Counted from the first letter of the stretch, positions 11,161 to 21,682 are shown. The stretch is 64,000 nt of DNA from Phyllostachys edulis (GCA_036346405.1 CM070554.1:42150204-42214203); one strand, 5' to 3'. Notes: a model not told the origin generated them from the sequence alone. Made by a program: numbers and translations.

Positions 11161-13130
11161 CCTTATTGTTCACCATAAACAAGCAAACTGCATGTATACA
11201 CGAGCAAATCACATCCACAATCACTGTTCATACACACGGCAAAAAATCTACTACAACAAAGACGAAGGCATTTCATCAAGCAGTGCGTGTAGCATGAAAT
11301 GGGAAGGGGACGACCGATGCGCCGACGCCGACCAGATCACCACACCGAGGCTGTGCCACGCGGAGGCCGACACCTCCCAAGCAACGTGTCCTCCACCCGA
11401 AGCCATCGCCGTTGGCCCTGTTGGCCGCTCCGCTCCACCACAGGGCACGCCGGAGGCCGCAGACACCTCGAGCAAAGACGCCCTCCACTGAAATCGCCGC
11501 CGCCGACCTGCTGGCGACTCTGCCGCTGCCTTCCGTGTGGCCTTGCCATTGCACGCCATCTTGCGCCGCCGCATACGCAGCATAACCAGTATGTGCCCGA
11601 GCCGCCATACCGCGTGCCGCCCACATGCCGTGATCTGGTGCTGCTCCATGAGCGGCGCCCGTCGCCCTCGGCCGCCTCGCCGCCTCGCCGTCGACAAAAC
11701 GAAGAAATATGAAAAGGAGATGCAGCAGACAACAAAAAACGGCGATACAAAGGCACTGCGTGGTGGGCTGCGGCTTTTCGGGTTGGCGGCCGTCGGAGGC
11801 TCCGCCGTACCAGCACGCCTGGTGGCGCTCAATCCAGCTCCACGCTGGCGACGCCTCAAGCCAGGCTCCACGCTGGGCGGCGCTCAAGCCGGGCTCCCAC
11901 GCGAGCGGCGCTCCAAGTTAAGTGGTTGCCACCGCGCCGGACGGAGGGGAGCCGGAGGAGCGGCACGGGGGCACTCCATCAGTGGAAGGCATAGTGGCGG
12001 GGACATGCTACAACGCCGGCGTCGGCAGGTGTGAGGAGAAAAGCTAAACCGATTTCGGTTGAAGAAAGATGTGTTGAATGGGTTGGCTAGCGAAGGAATG
12101 AAATAAAAGGATGTGGGCTTGTGCAGTACAGCGCCCGTTTTCTTGTCTCCTGGTCTCCCACTGCCCAAAGCCAAACAAAGCCTTGGATTCCTGGTCTCCC
12201 ACTGGCACACCCAGCCAAAGGAGCCTTGCTTTGTGCAGGACCCGTTTTCTTGTCCCCCCCTTGTTAGCACACCATGTGGGCGTTAGTGAGCATCCAGATG
12301 GCGAGACCCACGGGTGCCTGGTGGGCCGAGCCAAGGGAGCGACCGGGCGTGGTCAGGCGCAGGCACGGGGGTGTCCCAAGCACCAAGCACGGAGGCGGTC
12401 AAGAATCGCAGAGCCGGGCAGGCAGAGGCGCAGCAGACGGGAAGCAAGCGATCTTGGAGCCGGGACCTCCATCGGCAAGCAGCGCCGGAGCTGGGACCTC
12501 CATCGGCCAAAGCAAGCCAGGGATGGAAGAAAGAAATGGTGCTAGGAGCTCCCTTTGGCCGGAAGGAAATAATGGAGAGAGAGAGAGAGAGAAATGAAGA
12601 AGGAAGCCAGTGCTTCAGCCGAATGGGGAATGGATGTGTCCGGTCAAAGCAAAGGGAATAAAGAAGATAAGGAAGAGAGAGAATGGGCTGCATGTGCGGC
12701 TGAAAAAAAACAATGGGGAAAAAGAAGAAAGGCTCTTGCATTTATGGGATTCCCACGAATCGGCATGATAGCCTGCCCCATTGCATTGAATAATAAAGTC
12801 TATCTCACATGAAGACACTCGGCCACCGTAGGCTCACATAAAAAAGAAAGAGAACACAAAGACCAAGTCTCATCCAATCGCGCCTTACAGACTCGACGTC
12901 CCTTGGGGCGTCACGGCCTCGACGTCCTGCACGGCATTGTGGTCTCACAGTGTCGCGCCGTTGCGGCCTCGCCATGACCTCGCGCCCTGTGACACCCACA
13001 AGACCGGAGGAGCCTCGCTCGCCGGAATGCAACTACCGTTCAGAACCACCAGGACTTTTTTTAGAATATCAGCCTCTGCATAAAAAGGCACAATTCAAGA
13101 CTGCCCATTCGATGTTTCTCCCGAAACGCC
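11161..13130. other. Unassigned GC-rich, TE-like sequence
   Basis: About 2 kb with no recognisable protein. Long frames overlap on both strands because the sequence is GC-rich and poor in stops. Short internal direct repeats are visible: CCCGTTTTCTTGTC at about 12135 and 12241, CTGGTCTCCCACTG at about 12149 and 12192, and GGGACCTCCATCGG at about 12462 and 12493. An (AG)n run lies at about 12572-12590. It could be the leader or LTR of the gypsy element whose gag lies to the left, or the 3' untranslated part of the element ending at 13566. Confidence 0.4.
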
Positions 13131-13147
13131 AAGGGGCAGGGGGCTAC
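13131..13147 (+). other. Polypurine tract of a plus-strand gypsy element
   Basis: A purine-rich stretch AAGGGGCAGGGGGCTAC directly abuts an LTR start TGTTGG. A GGGGGCTAC-TGT boundary of this kind is usual at 3' LTRs of grass Tat-lineage gypsy elements. It indicates that the adjacent LTR is a 3' LTR on the plus strand. Confidence 0.65.
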
Positions 13148-13566
13148 TGTTGGAAGAATAATTCATCCCACCTGCATTTGGGGCCCACCTTGCAGCAGAC
13201 GCATGTACAGGTCCAAGGAATGCTATTGTACTCATGAAATACTGTAATACCCCTTGCTTGTATTCTTAGAGTGGCCAACCCCCAAGGGGTATTTTGGTCT
13301 TTTGTACAGGCTAAGGAGCCTATAAATACCTCATGTATCCCTCTCATTTGGGGAGAGGTCTCTTGAGCAATACATCAAAGGAAGACATGAGGTGAGCCTC
13401 CGGGAGGAACCCTCGAACCCCCGTAGGCCACCGACAAGAGTAGGGCGGTCCTCTCGAACCCCCGAACCTATATAAACCTTCGCGTCACGCCCGCTCTCGG
13501 GGACGACGGCCCGTAGCACGGCCGACGTCCGCCATCTCACTTGTGTTCGGTTTTACACCATCAACA
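13148..13566 (+). repeat. Orphan 3' LTR, 419 bp
   Basis: Bounded by TGTTGG and ATCAACA, giving short inverted ends TGTTG/CAACA. A TATA box (TATAAATA, 13321-13328) follows a CAAGGGGTATTTTGG segment. Flanking pentamers (GCTAC left, TGATG right) do not match, so it is not a solo LTR; it is the 3' end of an element whose body is lost or lies in 11161-13130. It points opposite to the gag at 9290-10733, so it belongs to a different element. Confidence 0.65.
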
Positions 13567-14533
13567 TGATGAATGCCTCACTGGGACGGGGATACCTGGG
13601 CGAAGTGACAATAAACGTACCCCCTAGACGGGTTAAGTGCAAGGTTAGGGCTAGATAATTGAAAGGCTTCAACGCGTGCTATAGACTGCTTACCTGAGGT
13701 AGTGAGCAGTGGTATCAACAGATGCCGAACAAACTAGAGAAGTCGTGTTATGTGGGTAAAGTTGTACCCCTCTGCAAAGTGTTAATCTATTATAATAGCT
13801 GTGCTCATGGTCATGAGTGTGCTTAGTGCGGACAGTATGGGTTTAGTGTTGATTTTCACAAAAACTGTCTTATCGGGAAAACATGGAAAATTGTTTGTGA
13901 TTTGTTTGAGTTAACTACTGAGTTATGGTTGAACATGAAATGTTGCTCGTGGCTAAGGAGGGTTGCGTGTTGTAGTTATTATTATTGGTGATTCATTCAA
14001 ATACTTACTTACTATCCTGTTATCTATTTAAATGCTCTTTTAAATGCTGTTGCAAAGTCTACTTATGAATATTGCAAATAAAATCTGCTTAATGCAAAAT
14101 AACTTATAGCGTAGAGCCTTCTCCTTGATTAGCCTTGCATCTAATATAACTTTTGCAATACACTAAAAGTCTTGCTGAGTACACAAGTACTCAATCTTGC
14201 TTACGTTGTTGTTTAGAGTTTGAAGAGGAGCCGATACCAGACGACGCGTTTTTCGCACCCGAAACCGGAGGGTTCGGTGACAGGTCTATCTAGGACCTTG
14301 TACCTTGTTAGTTTGCCTAAGGGTTGGATGGGCAAACCACTGGGATTTTGCTGCTTTTGTCTTTACTTCCACTACTACTTTACTCTGTTTAATACTTGTT
14401 TATATTTGGTCGGTCGGCCGATGATGTAATAACTGTACCGCTTAAGTTAAGTACCCTTTGCTTTACTTTACATGTGAATGTATGGATGTGAATGACAATT
14501 GTTGTGAATGTGTGTACTAGCCACTGATCATGG
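13567..14533 (+). repeat. Decayed gypsy LTR, 3' part
   Basis: It has the same sequence modules, in the same order, as the T1, T2 and G1 LTRs: a block with GTGGGTAAAGTTGTACCCCTC (13752-13815, ending CATGGTCATGAG) and the palindrome GAGTACacaaGTACTCA (14177-14193) followed by a GAAGAGGAG segment. No partner LTR or coding region is attached. Its right end merges into the tandem duplication at 14534. Confidence 0.55.
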
Positions 14534-14733
14534 GACTAGTACGGTACACACATAATGTGTGTACAACGGCTCGTCTCACTGATTTGGTTCCTGTTTTACA
14601 TTCCCCCTCAATCTCATCGGTGGAGCTATGGTTGACTAGTACGGTACACACATAATGTGTGTACAACGGCTCGTCTCACTGATTTGGTTCCTGTTTTACA
14701 TTCCCCCTCAATCTCATCGGTGGAGCTATGGTT
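14534..14733. repeat. Perfect 100-bp tandem duplication
   Basis: 14534-14633 and 14634-14733 are identical. Each unit contains a near-perfect palindrome (GTACACACATAATGTGTGTAC), about 37 bp of the start of the copia 3' LTR (up to TTTTACA) and the polypurine tract, which reads TTGAGGGGGAA on the minus strand. The junction at the left end of the copia element is therefore duplicated. Confidence 0.95.
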
Positions 14734-14739
14734 GAGATT

Positions 14740-15075
14740 GTACCACAATCGGTCCAACATCTGTTTGGTCGCTGGTTTAGTGAAAGCATCTGCTACTTGA
14801 TCAGCCGAGGAAACAAAGCACACTTCCAGTGCTCCGAGCGCCACTTTCTCTTTGACGAAATGGAAGTCCACTTCTATGTGTTTTGTTCTAGCATGAAACA
14901 CAGGGTTGGCTGTCAAGTAAGTTGCGCCGAGGTTATCACACCACAATATTGGTGCTCTTGGCTGTGGAATGTTCAATTCCTTGAGCAGAGATTGTACCCA
15001 GGTTACTTCTACAATATCGTTTGCTAACATTTTGTATTCAGCCTCGGTGCTTGAGCAAGAGACAGTAGGTTGCTT
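14740..15075 (-). pseudogene. Copia RNase H
   Basis: Degrades the RNA strand of the RNA/DNA hybrid during reverse transcription. The minus strand shows AILWCDNLGATYLTANPVFH, ARTKHIEVDFHFVKEKV and the C-terminal SSADQVADAFTKP, the usual copia RNase H motifs including the conserved HIEVDFHFVRE-type block. A frame change separates it from the RT at about 15075. The stretch after position 14740 runs into non-coding 3' sequence. Confidence 0.8.
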
Positions 15076-16290
15076 TCAAGCACTCCACGAAATCATATTT
15101 GTGCCGAATGACACCGCAAATCCTCCGGTTGAGCGGCGATCATCAGTACAACCTGCCCAATCGGCGTCAGCACAACCTACCCAATCGGTGTCAGTAAACA
15201 CACTGAGAAGTGTGGACTGTGAACGTCGTATGCTTAATCCAGTGGAGACTGTTCCTTTAACATACCAAAGATTTCTCTTGACTGCCTCCCAATGCACATC
15301 AGTTGGTTTTGACATATATTGGCAGGCCTTGTTTACAGCAAAAGAAATATCCGCCCGTGTTAAAGTGAGATACTGCAAGCCGCCCACCATGCTGCGATAT
15401 TTGAGAGCATCATCTTCACTCAGCAGATGCCCAGCCTCGCTTGACAGTTTATCTTGTACTGACATTGGGGTAGAAGTTTCTTTGCAATTGTCCAGATGTG
15501 CTTGATGAAGAAGGTCAAGAGCATACTTCTTCTGTGTCAAGTTCATTCCCCCTGAATGCACAACAACTTCTATGCCAAGGAAGTAACTCAACTACCCAAG
15601 GTCTTTGAGAGGGAAATTAGCAGCAAGGTGATGAAGTAATTGGTCAGTCTTCTGTGAACAAGAACTGGCAATGACAATGTCATCAACATATACCAGCATA
15701 TAAATCGTTATGCCACCATGACAGAAAATAAACAAGGAGGTATCTGCTTGGGAAGGTAAAAAACCGAGTTGCTAGAGTTTGTCACTGAGATGGGAATACC
15801 ATGCTCGAGGAGACTGCTTCAAGCCATACAACGATTTTTGAAGTTTGCAAACATACGAAGGGTGATGACAGTCTGCAAAACCCGGCGACTAATTCATATA
15901 GACATCCTCACTGAGACACCGTGCAAAAAGGCATTATTGACATCAATCTGACGCAAATTCCAGCCTTTGGAGACAACCACAGAGATCACCAAGCGTGTTG
16001 TAGCCGGTTTGACAACCGGACTGAAGGTATCGAGATAATCAATTCCATAGCGCTGAGTGGAACCTCGTACCACAAACCAGGCTTTATACTTATCAATCGA
16101 ACCATTCTGATGCTGTTTCAACTTGAAAATCCATTTGCACCCAATGATGTTTTTGTCAGGTGGCTGAGGAACAAGACACCAAGTCTTGTTTTGCTGAAGA
16201 GCAGCAAACTCTGCTTCCATAGCTGCACGCCACTGAGGATCAGACAATGCCATCTGATGGGAAATCGGCTCGGCAAGAAACGCACGGCGG
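15076..16290 (-). pseudogene. Copia reverse transcriptase
   Basis: RNA-dependent DNA polymerase of the element. It starts near DPQWRAAMEAEFAALQQNKTW and continues with LVPQPPDKNIIGCKWIFKLK, YGIDYLDTFSPVVK and LRQIDVNNAFLHG. The catalytic YVDDIVIASS is at about 15660-15690, and SYFLGIEVVVHSGGMNLTQKKYA-like sequence and ADWAGCTDDRRSTGGF follow. Frame changes occur at about 15890 and 15600. Conserved residues, including YVDD, are kept. Confidence 0.85.
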
Positions 16291-17657
16291 TTGGATGAAT
16301 ATCTTACAGTCCCGTCAGTGAGTTGCTTGGGCTGAATTACATTGTTTTTCCACCAAGTCTGCATTGGGTGATGGCCAGTAGACGTGGCAAGCATGGGAGC
16401 CTGAACAGACACCACGTCAGGCAACCCGTCAAGTGCAGCAGCCACTGTCGTCTCTCCGGACTCGGCGTGCGTGCCAGGTTCATCAGCTGCAGGCTGCGCA
16501 TCAAGAGAGCTTGCAAATGCATCATCTGTAGACGGATGACCTACAGTACCAACATTAGTCCCCAACAGATTCAGGTTATAATGACGCATGTGATCATTCT
16601 GGACCACCGGATCAGATAAAGGAAACAACAAAGAAAGTTGATCAGTAGGCGAAGCAATACTTGGATTTTCCGTGGGAATAGCAAATGGGAACACAGATTC
16701 TTCATAGGTGACATCACGTGAAATGTATATGCGACTAGTGGAGTGATTAAGGCATTTGTACCCATTATGCATGTTACTATATCCCAAGAACACGCACTGT
16801 TTGGAACGAAAATCAAGTTTATGATTGTTATAAGGATGCAAGTTGGGCCAACATGCACAGCCAAATGTACGAAGAAACGAATAATCAAGGGTTTGATTGA
16901 GAATGCGAGCAAGGGAACTGAAATTGTTGATGACATGGCTAGGCATTCTATTAATGAGAAAATGGGCAGCGAGGAATGCCTCATCCCAAAAACGATCAGG
17001 AAGGGAGACTTGAGCAAGAAGGGCAAGTCGGGTTTCAACGATATGCCGGTGCTTCCGTTCAGCCACTCCATTCCATTGAGACGTATGTGGACAAGACACT
17101 CGATGGGAGATGCCAAGTTTTAGAAGAAAATGGTGGAGTTTATGATACTCCTCGCCCTAGTCTGACTGCACAGTTCGGATCTTTATTTTCAACAAGCGCT
17201 CCGCATGATTTTGAAAGTTATAGAAACTGGGTTCAACATCAGACTTATGTTTGAGTAAGTAAATCCAAGTGAACCGACTAAAATCATCAAGAAAACTGAC
17301 ATAATACTTTAAAACTCCCACTGGGGTACAGACTAGCCCCCAAACATCAGAATGAACTAGCTTGAGAGGGGAAGTAGTCACACAAATAGATTTATTGTAT
17401 GGTAGTTTGTGAATCTTTGCTTGCTGGCAAGCGTCACATACTGACAATTCTTTAGAAGGGGAACAAGCCAATTTATTCGATCTAAGAATGGACTCGACTA
17501 CAGAATGTGAAGGATGACCGAGCCTCCTGTGCCATTGCTCCGGAGATAGCTTGACACTGGAGTACCCTTGCCGACTGGAAATCGAAGACCTTTGTACAGA
17601 CAAATGACTGATGGGTACTGGATAAAGACCTCCTTTACTTTTACCATGAAGAAGCAC
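16291..17657 (-). pseudogene. Copia integrase with GAG-pre-integrase zinc finger, one in-frame amber
   Basis: Joins the cDNA to host DNA. HHCC finger: WHRRLGHPSHSVVES followed by CDACQQAKIHKLPY. Catalytic core: HSDVWG (first Asp), FLDDFSRFTWIYLL, VQSD (second Asp) and WNGVAERKHRHIVE (Glu). Just after VQSD a TAG replaces the expected Trp codon of a GWGGEY-type motif, and the frame is open on both sides of it (YHKLHHFLLKLGISHR follows). The C-terminal linker toward RT spans about 16291-16600. Apart from the amber the domain looks intact. Confidence 0.8.
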
Positions 17658-17757
17658 CTTCTTTGTGACTTTGTCCTTTACAAAGAAAGAGTCGGGATGG
17701 AATTCAACAAAGACATTATTGCTTGAGACTAATCTGTGAACAGAGAGAAGGTGTTTG

Positions 17758-18832
17758 CTAATGTGTGGAACATGGAGAACATTTTTTTAGAGAAAGGGTT
17801 TTATTTGAGCCAGGTAAAACAGAATGACCAATATGTGAAATTTTCAGACCTGCACCATTGGCGACCTGGACTTGATCCTTGCCGGCATAGCGTTCATGCA
17901 CCGTGAGCATGTCTAGATCACTCGTGAGATGATCTGTGGCGATGGTATCCGCATAGCAGTTGGTGTCGATGTTGTATGACCCGAAGGTGGCCACATTACC
18001 AGTATGATGGTACTGATGATTTTCTGGTTGATATGCATGGTTGAATCGCTGTCGACATCGCAGCGCATCATGCCCATATTTTTTTACATACCTGTCCTGT
18101 GGATTTTCCTCTTCCACCGCCCTGGCCACGGCCCTGAGGTTGGTTGCGACCGTGGCCACATCCTTGTCCACTGTGACCGCCACCTCGGCTATTGTTGTCT
18201 TCATGGTGGTGCATCACATTATTAGCAGACAAATGAATCTCCTGTTGAGAATTGTTCCTTTCATGCCGAAGTTGATAGATCAAAAGGTATGCATAGAGAT
18301 CATTGAGGCCCATTGGGTCATTACGAGTTGTGATCGAAGTGACCAGAGGATCATAATATGATCCGAGTCCTGCCAGTATATGGCCAATTACTTCTTCATC
18401 AGAGAGGGGCTTACCAATCGATGCCAAAACATCAGCATGGCCCTTCATCTTGTGGAAGTATTCGGACGTCGGCATGTCCTTCTTCTTCAGGTTCGATAGT
18501 TGGTATCGAACTTGCATCGCCCTAACTCTGTTCTATGATGAGAACATAGAGCCCAATGCCCCCCATACTTCAGCGGAGGTGGTGAGGCGAGCGACTTGAC
18601 TGAGGATATCCTCCATCATCGATGAAAGAAGGGCGCTCAGTACAATCTTATCCTGCCGAAACCAATGAAGGTAGGCAGGAAAGGTTCGACCTATGCTTTC
18701 CAGAGGAGAAAGTTCTCACGGGTCAGTTTGATGCTGATGAGATGACCGAACGTCGAAATCAACACACTATTGCTTGGTGATGAGATCAGGGTGCCGGTGG
18801 TGCCGGAGTCGAGACCCACAAGAGAAGACATG
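17758..18832 (-). pseudogene. Copia gag and protease
   Basis: The start at 18832 gives MSSLVGLDSGTTGTLISS, then SIKLTRENFLLWK (typical copia gag), a UBN2-type gag core with RYQLSNLKKKDMPTSEYFHK and LAGLGSYYDPLVTSI, a Gly-rich basic segment and the zinc knuckle KKYGHDALRC at about 18040. A run of seven A residues next to the knuckle shifts the frame. The protease follows with YADTIATDHLTSDLD and VQVANGAGLKISHIG; the catalytic DTG reads DTI, which would inactivate it unless it is an error. Gag begins 19 bp downstream of the primer site. Confidence 0.8.
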
Positions 18833-18850
18833 GTGGTCTCTTTGGATCAG

Positions 18851-18862
18851 GCTTTGATACCA
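18851..18862 (-). other. Primer binding site of the copia element
   Basis: The minus strand reads TGGTATCAAAGC, one mismatch from the initiator Met-tRNA complement TGGTATCAGAGC, beside the LTR and 19 bp before the gag ATG. Confidence 0.8.
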
Positions 18863-18863
18863 A

Positions 18864-19157
18864 GTCAGAAAATGTGTTTAGTCAGAAGATGTGTTTTGCC
18901 GTATAAATCACATAGGGCTTCTTCTCCTTTTTATAAAACGATGAGTATACAAGGTAAGATTTACAACTGTAAAATAGAATTGCTACAATTCAGGCAACAG
19001 CCTATCAATGTGATCACAATTACTATAATTCAGGCAACAGCCTATTGCTGCTATGATCATGGATGCCAAACCTATTGCTGCTGTGAGCACGGATGCCAGA
19101 TATGCTACAGTATTGTTCGATAACGGCTCGTCTCACTGATTTGGTTCCTATTTTACA
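18864..19157 (-). repeat. 5' LTR of the copia element, about 294 bp
   Basis: In minus orientation it begins TGTAAAATAGGAACC at 19157 and runs to the primer site; the inner edge is uncertain by a few bases because the usual CA is altered. A TATA box (minus TATAAAAA) lies at about 18930-18938. The first 37 bp or so match the truncated 3' LTR at about 14663-14700. Short internal repeats of CAGGCAACAGCCTAT are visible at about 18990-19050. Confidence 0.75.
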
Positions 19158-19690
19158 AACAGTTCCATCTCCATGAAAGAAATAGCCCTGGTGATTCAAA
19201 AGAAAACCAAATAATTTGATGATTTTGTTTAAGGATCAAATTCGAGGAAGCCATTTCTGATTTTCTTAGCTAGCTTATGTAAAAGAGGATGATGCCATCC
19301 AGTGGGTTGTTCAATCCAGTCACCGCCCGTTTTCTAAACCCTGAGCTGCACAGGTGCATGCTTCCAGCGGTATTGACGGGGCAACCACTCGCCGTCTTTT
19401 CATCCCAGAGGTGAGGACTATCATCGAGACTGTCTGTTACAAACGACAGGACAAGGCTGTTTTGAGCGAGAGAGCCCCTTTGCGACTTCCATGAAGAGAC
19501 ATCATAGTGTTGCTTGCTGGCACAGTAAAGACTAAAGAGAGCACACAATGGTCATTTGCAACGGAAAGTCTCTCACGCTTCTAGTCACCAGGTGTTTCAT
19601 CATTGGCGATGCTCGAGATGGTAAGCCAACTTCAGCCGTCTGAAAGCAGCATAAAGGCGAACAAAAATGTCATGATATCACCAATTACAA
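19158..19690 (-). other. Low-copy-looking segment with a 92-codon open frame of unknown origin
   Basis: Sequence between two copia-type elements with no LTR signature. A minus-strand frame at 19270-19548 is open for 92 codons with a mixed, non-biased composition (contains SSWKSQRGSLAQNSLVLSF and EKTASGCPVNTAGSM). I do not recognise it. It may be an exon fragment of a host gene, in line with the gene fragments further right, or chance. Confidence 0.25.
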
Positions 19691-20837
19691 TTTGCCAATC
19701 GCGTGCAGAATGACCAAACTGCAAAACATTTTCATGTGCTATTTGTTAGCACACACTAGTGTTTCAAACACGCGATCACGAAATACACCAAGTCTGACTC
19801 CTATTGAGAAGAAGAACAATGCACAAAACAATACAAGAAGGAATTTCTGTTTGTGCAGTTCAACCTCTGCGTTACAGGGCTTCTCATCTCTTATTTATAC
19901 TGATCAAAGATGATGCTACGACGCGTGGTTACATGCAAAAATGAAATGACGCATCACTTCCACTATCAGGCGTCACTTAGAAGTGATAAGACACCACTTA
20001 GAAATGATACAACGCACCATTTTGTTACAACAAGATTATTTCAACAAATCACTCCCTAATCTTGTTGACCTCAACGACGGAGCCGTCCCCAAACTTGACA
20101 GATCCCTTTACGTTGGATTTCAACTCAGCGAAGTTCTCCTTGCATCCGAGGTTGCTTGTCCCTGTATCGAAGTACCACTTGATCCCACTGTTAAAACACT
20201 TTATCTTGGACATGTCTCGAGTGCCACCATATGGCATTCCTCCCTTCCGGAATGAAGCTTCCTGCTCCTTCACTTTCATGCGTGTGCACCACTCCTCTTC
20301 TTTGAGAAGGAGTCGTGCTCCACCGGTACCACCTTTTGAAGGTTCATACCGATCTTCAACACCCCGGAGTCGTCCGGTGAGTTCTTCAACAGACATGTTC
20401 CTTAGATCGAGCAGTTGCTCGATGTTGAGCTCCGTGAAGACGCTCTTGTAGCCTGTCATGTGGTTGTTGGCGTCAGTATCGAGGAACCACGAGTCGTCGC
20501 AGTGGTCGTCCTCGCGTCCAAGGTAGACTTGAGCTCGTTCTTCGTTCAGCATGACATGCTCGGTGGCGCCTGTTGTGATCTCTGATGATGTGTCGACATG
20601 CACCATCGCGATCTTTGTACTTCATCGTCAAGCGTGCTCGCTTCGTACAACAAATAGCGTCGGCTCGTAAATAAATCGACCTCTACCAAATTGGCATGTT
20701 CCTTGCGCTCACGGCGTGGTTACATGCAGAAATGAAATGACGCATCACTTTCACTATCAGACGTCACTTAGAAGTGATAAGACGACACTTAGAAATGATA
20801 CAACACAACATTTCATTACAACAAGATTATTTCAACA
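19691..20837 (-). mobile_element. Small rearranged copia-derived element
   Basis: Direct repeats of about 130 bp at 19915-20046 and 20707-20837 both end in GATTATTTCAACA, reading TGTTGAAATAATC on the minus strand, a normal LTR start. The left copy extends further (to about 19700, with minus TATAAATAAG at 19890-19899). The right copy is cut at 131 bp and lacks a primer site. The 660-bp interior holds gag and protease pieces. It is a defective, internally deleted copia derivative; the left boundary is approximate. Confidence 0.65.
20049..20606 (-). pseudogene. Scrambled protease-gag-protease open frame, 185 codons
   Basis: One uninterrupted frame that contains, in order, a protease start (SWFLDTDANNHMTGYKSVF), a gag C-terminus (RNMSVEELTGRLRGVEDRYE and KEEEWCTRMKVKEQEASF, then the zinc-knuckle start IKCFNSG), and a second protease start (WYFDTGTSNLGCKENFAEL, VKGSVKFGDGSVVE). 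The normal order is gag, then protease. The duplication and inversion of order must have arisen by rearrangement, yet the frame stayed open. Function is unknown; it may simply be recent. Confidence 0.6.
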
Positions 20838-20990
20838 CTGTTTCTATTACACCAGTCTAGAGTAAGCACCTGATTACATTAATTTCGAACTTCTATCCAA
20901 ATATATAAGGAGTTCCTGAGCTAGGATTCAGATGACACTCGATTTTCTAAATAGACAACTTTAGCCGGTCATTAGGGCACATTTAGGCCC
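20838..20990. other. Short AT-rich interval, nothing recognised
   Basis: 150 bp between the small copia derivative and a DNA-transposon-like terminus; no coding or repeat structure seen. Confidence 0.3.
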
Positions 20991-21260
20991 TGTTTGGTAG
21001 AGCTCCAGATTCTCATTTTTCAGATTCTGCTCCTGATTATCTGAGAATCCACTTCTCTGAGAATCTGGAGCTATCTGTTAAAAGCGTTTGGCTGGTAAGT
21101 TGGCTCCCAAAACCATATGAGGAGGATTAGAGGCAAATAGACCATGTTACCCCTAGTTGTAATAATTCAATTGTATTTGTGTCTTTCTCCTATGTATTTG
21201 TACACAAATTATAGATTTTTTTTCCCTAAATTTGTTTAGACCATGTGAATGTATATATGT
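20991..21260 (+). mobile_element. DNA-transposon-like terminus (hAT or PIF/Harbinger type)
   Basis: The segment starts GGCCCTGTTTGGTAGAGCTC and is preceded by TTA. The GGCCCTGTTTGG start is common at termini of grass non-autonomous DNA transposons. Inside are complementary pieces AGATTCTC and GAGAATCTGGAGCT that can pair. No transposase is seen and no matching right terminus is found nearby; the candidate opposite arm (AGATTCTCACGAGAATCC, about 49740-49757) is weak. The superfamily is uncertain. Confidence 0.4.
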
Positions 21261-21516
21261 TGTATCAAAGGTTTTCAAGGTAAACTGGATACTCTCTAAG
21301 TCAGACAAAAGTTACAGAGCAGCACTCAAAGATGCATATGATGAGATCACCGTCTATTGAGTTTGAATGTCAACACTGGCTCTTTAGTTCGATAAAACCA
21401 GCCTCTCGTATTCCACAAAAAGTACCAAATAAATAGTACTATCAAACATTTCTTGACCATGGCAAAACCATTGATATAGCTTATGATACCTTATCTGTTT
21501 CATAGACATCTTCACA

Positions 21517-21677
21517 TCAACATTCTTTGTCTTGCAAATGCGCAGCGTCATTGCAATACCAAGCGTAAAAGATACCATCATTGTAAAAGATCTGCATAAT
21601 CATGTTGGCATTGTCCCGGAGACCATCAAAATAAAATTGACCAGCAACAGGAGACAAACTCCTCAACATTGAAGTTG
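21517..21677 (-). pseudogene. Unidentified gene exon, 3' part, split by element G1
   Basis: The minus strand encodes SMLRSLSPVAGQFYFDGL, RDNANMIMQIFYNDGIFYAW and YCNDAAHLQDKEC, then a stop at 21517-21519. Amino-acid use looks like a real conserved protein, but I do not recognise the family. The 5' part of the same frame is on the other side of G1 at 48282-48330. Removing G1 and one TSD copy restores an open frame. Whether this was an active host gene or part of a captured fragment is not known. Confidence 0.5.
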
Positions 21678-21682
21678 CATCA
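21678..21682. repeat. Target-site duplication of G1 (CATCA)
   Basis: CATCA at 21678-21682 and again at 48282-48286, directly flanking the outer LTR ends of G1. Perfect 5-bp match. Confidence 0.9.

Larger units (their letters stand above)
14634..19157 (-). mobile_element. Ty1/copia element with all pol domains, 3' LTR truncated
   Basis: In minus orientation: 5' LTR (19157-18864), Met-tRNA primer site, gag, protease, integrase, reverse transcriptase, RNase H, polypurine tract (about 14701-14711) and a 3' LTR represented only by its first 37 bp or so. The order PR-IN-RT-RH defines Ty1/copia. The gag with SIKLTRENFLLWK and a protease reading ATDHLTSDLD suggest the Ale/Retrofit-like group, but that placement is tentative. 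Confidence 0.85.

Noticed and set aside
10822..11887. Several overlapping long open frames, Arg/Pro/Ala-rich, on both strands
   Set aside because: GC-rich sequence with few stops and a 26-bp tandem repeat; frames are open in several phases at once and none resembles a protein family.
13148..13566. Solo LTR
   Set aside because: Flanking pentamers differ and a polypurine tract lies on the left side, so it is an attached 3' LTR whose body is lost.
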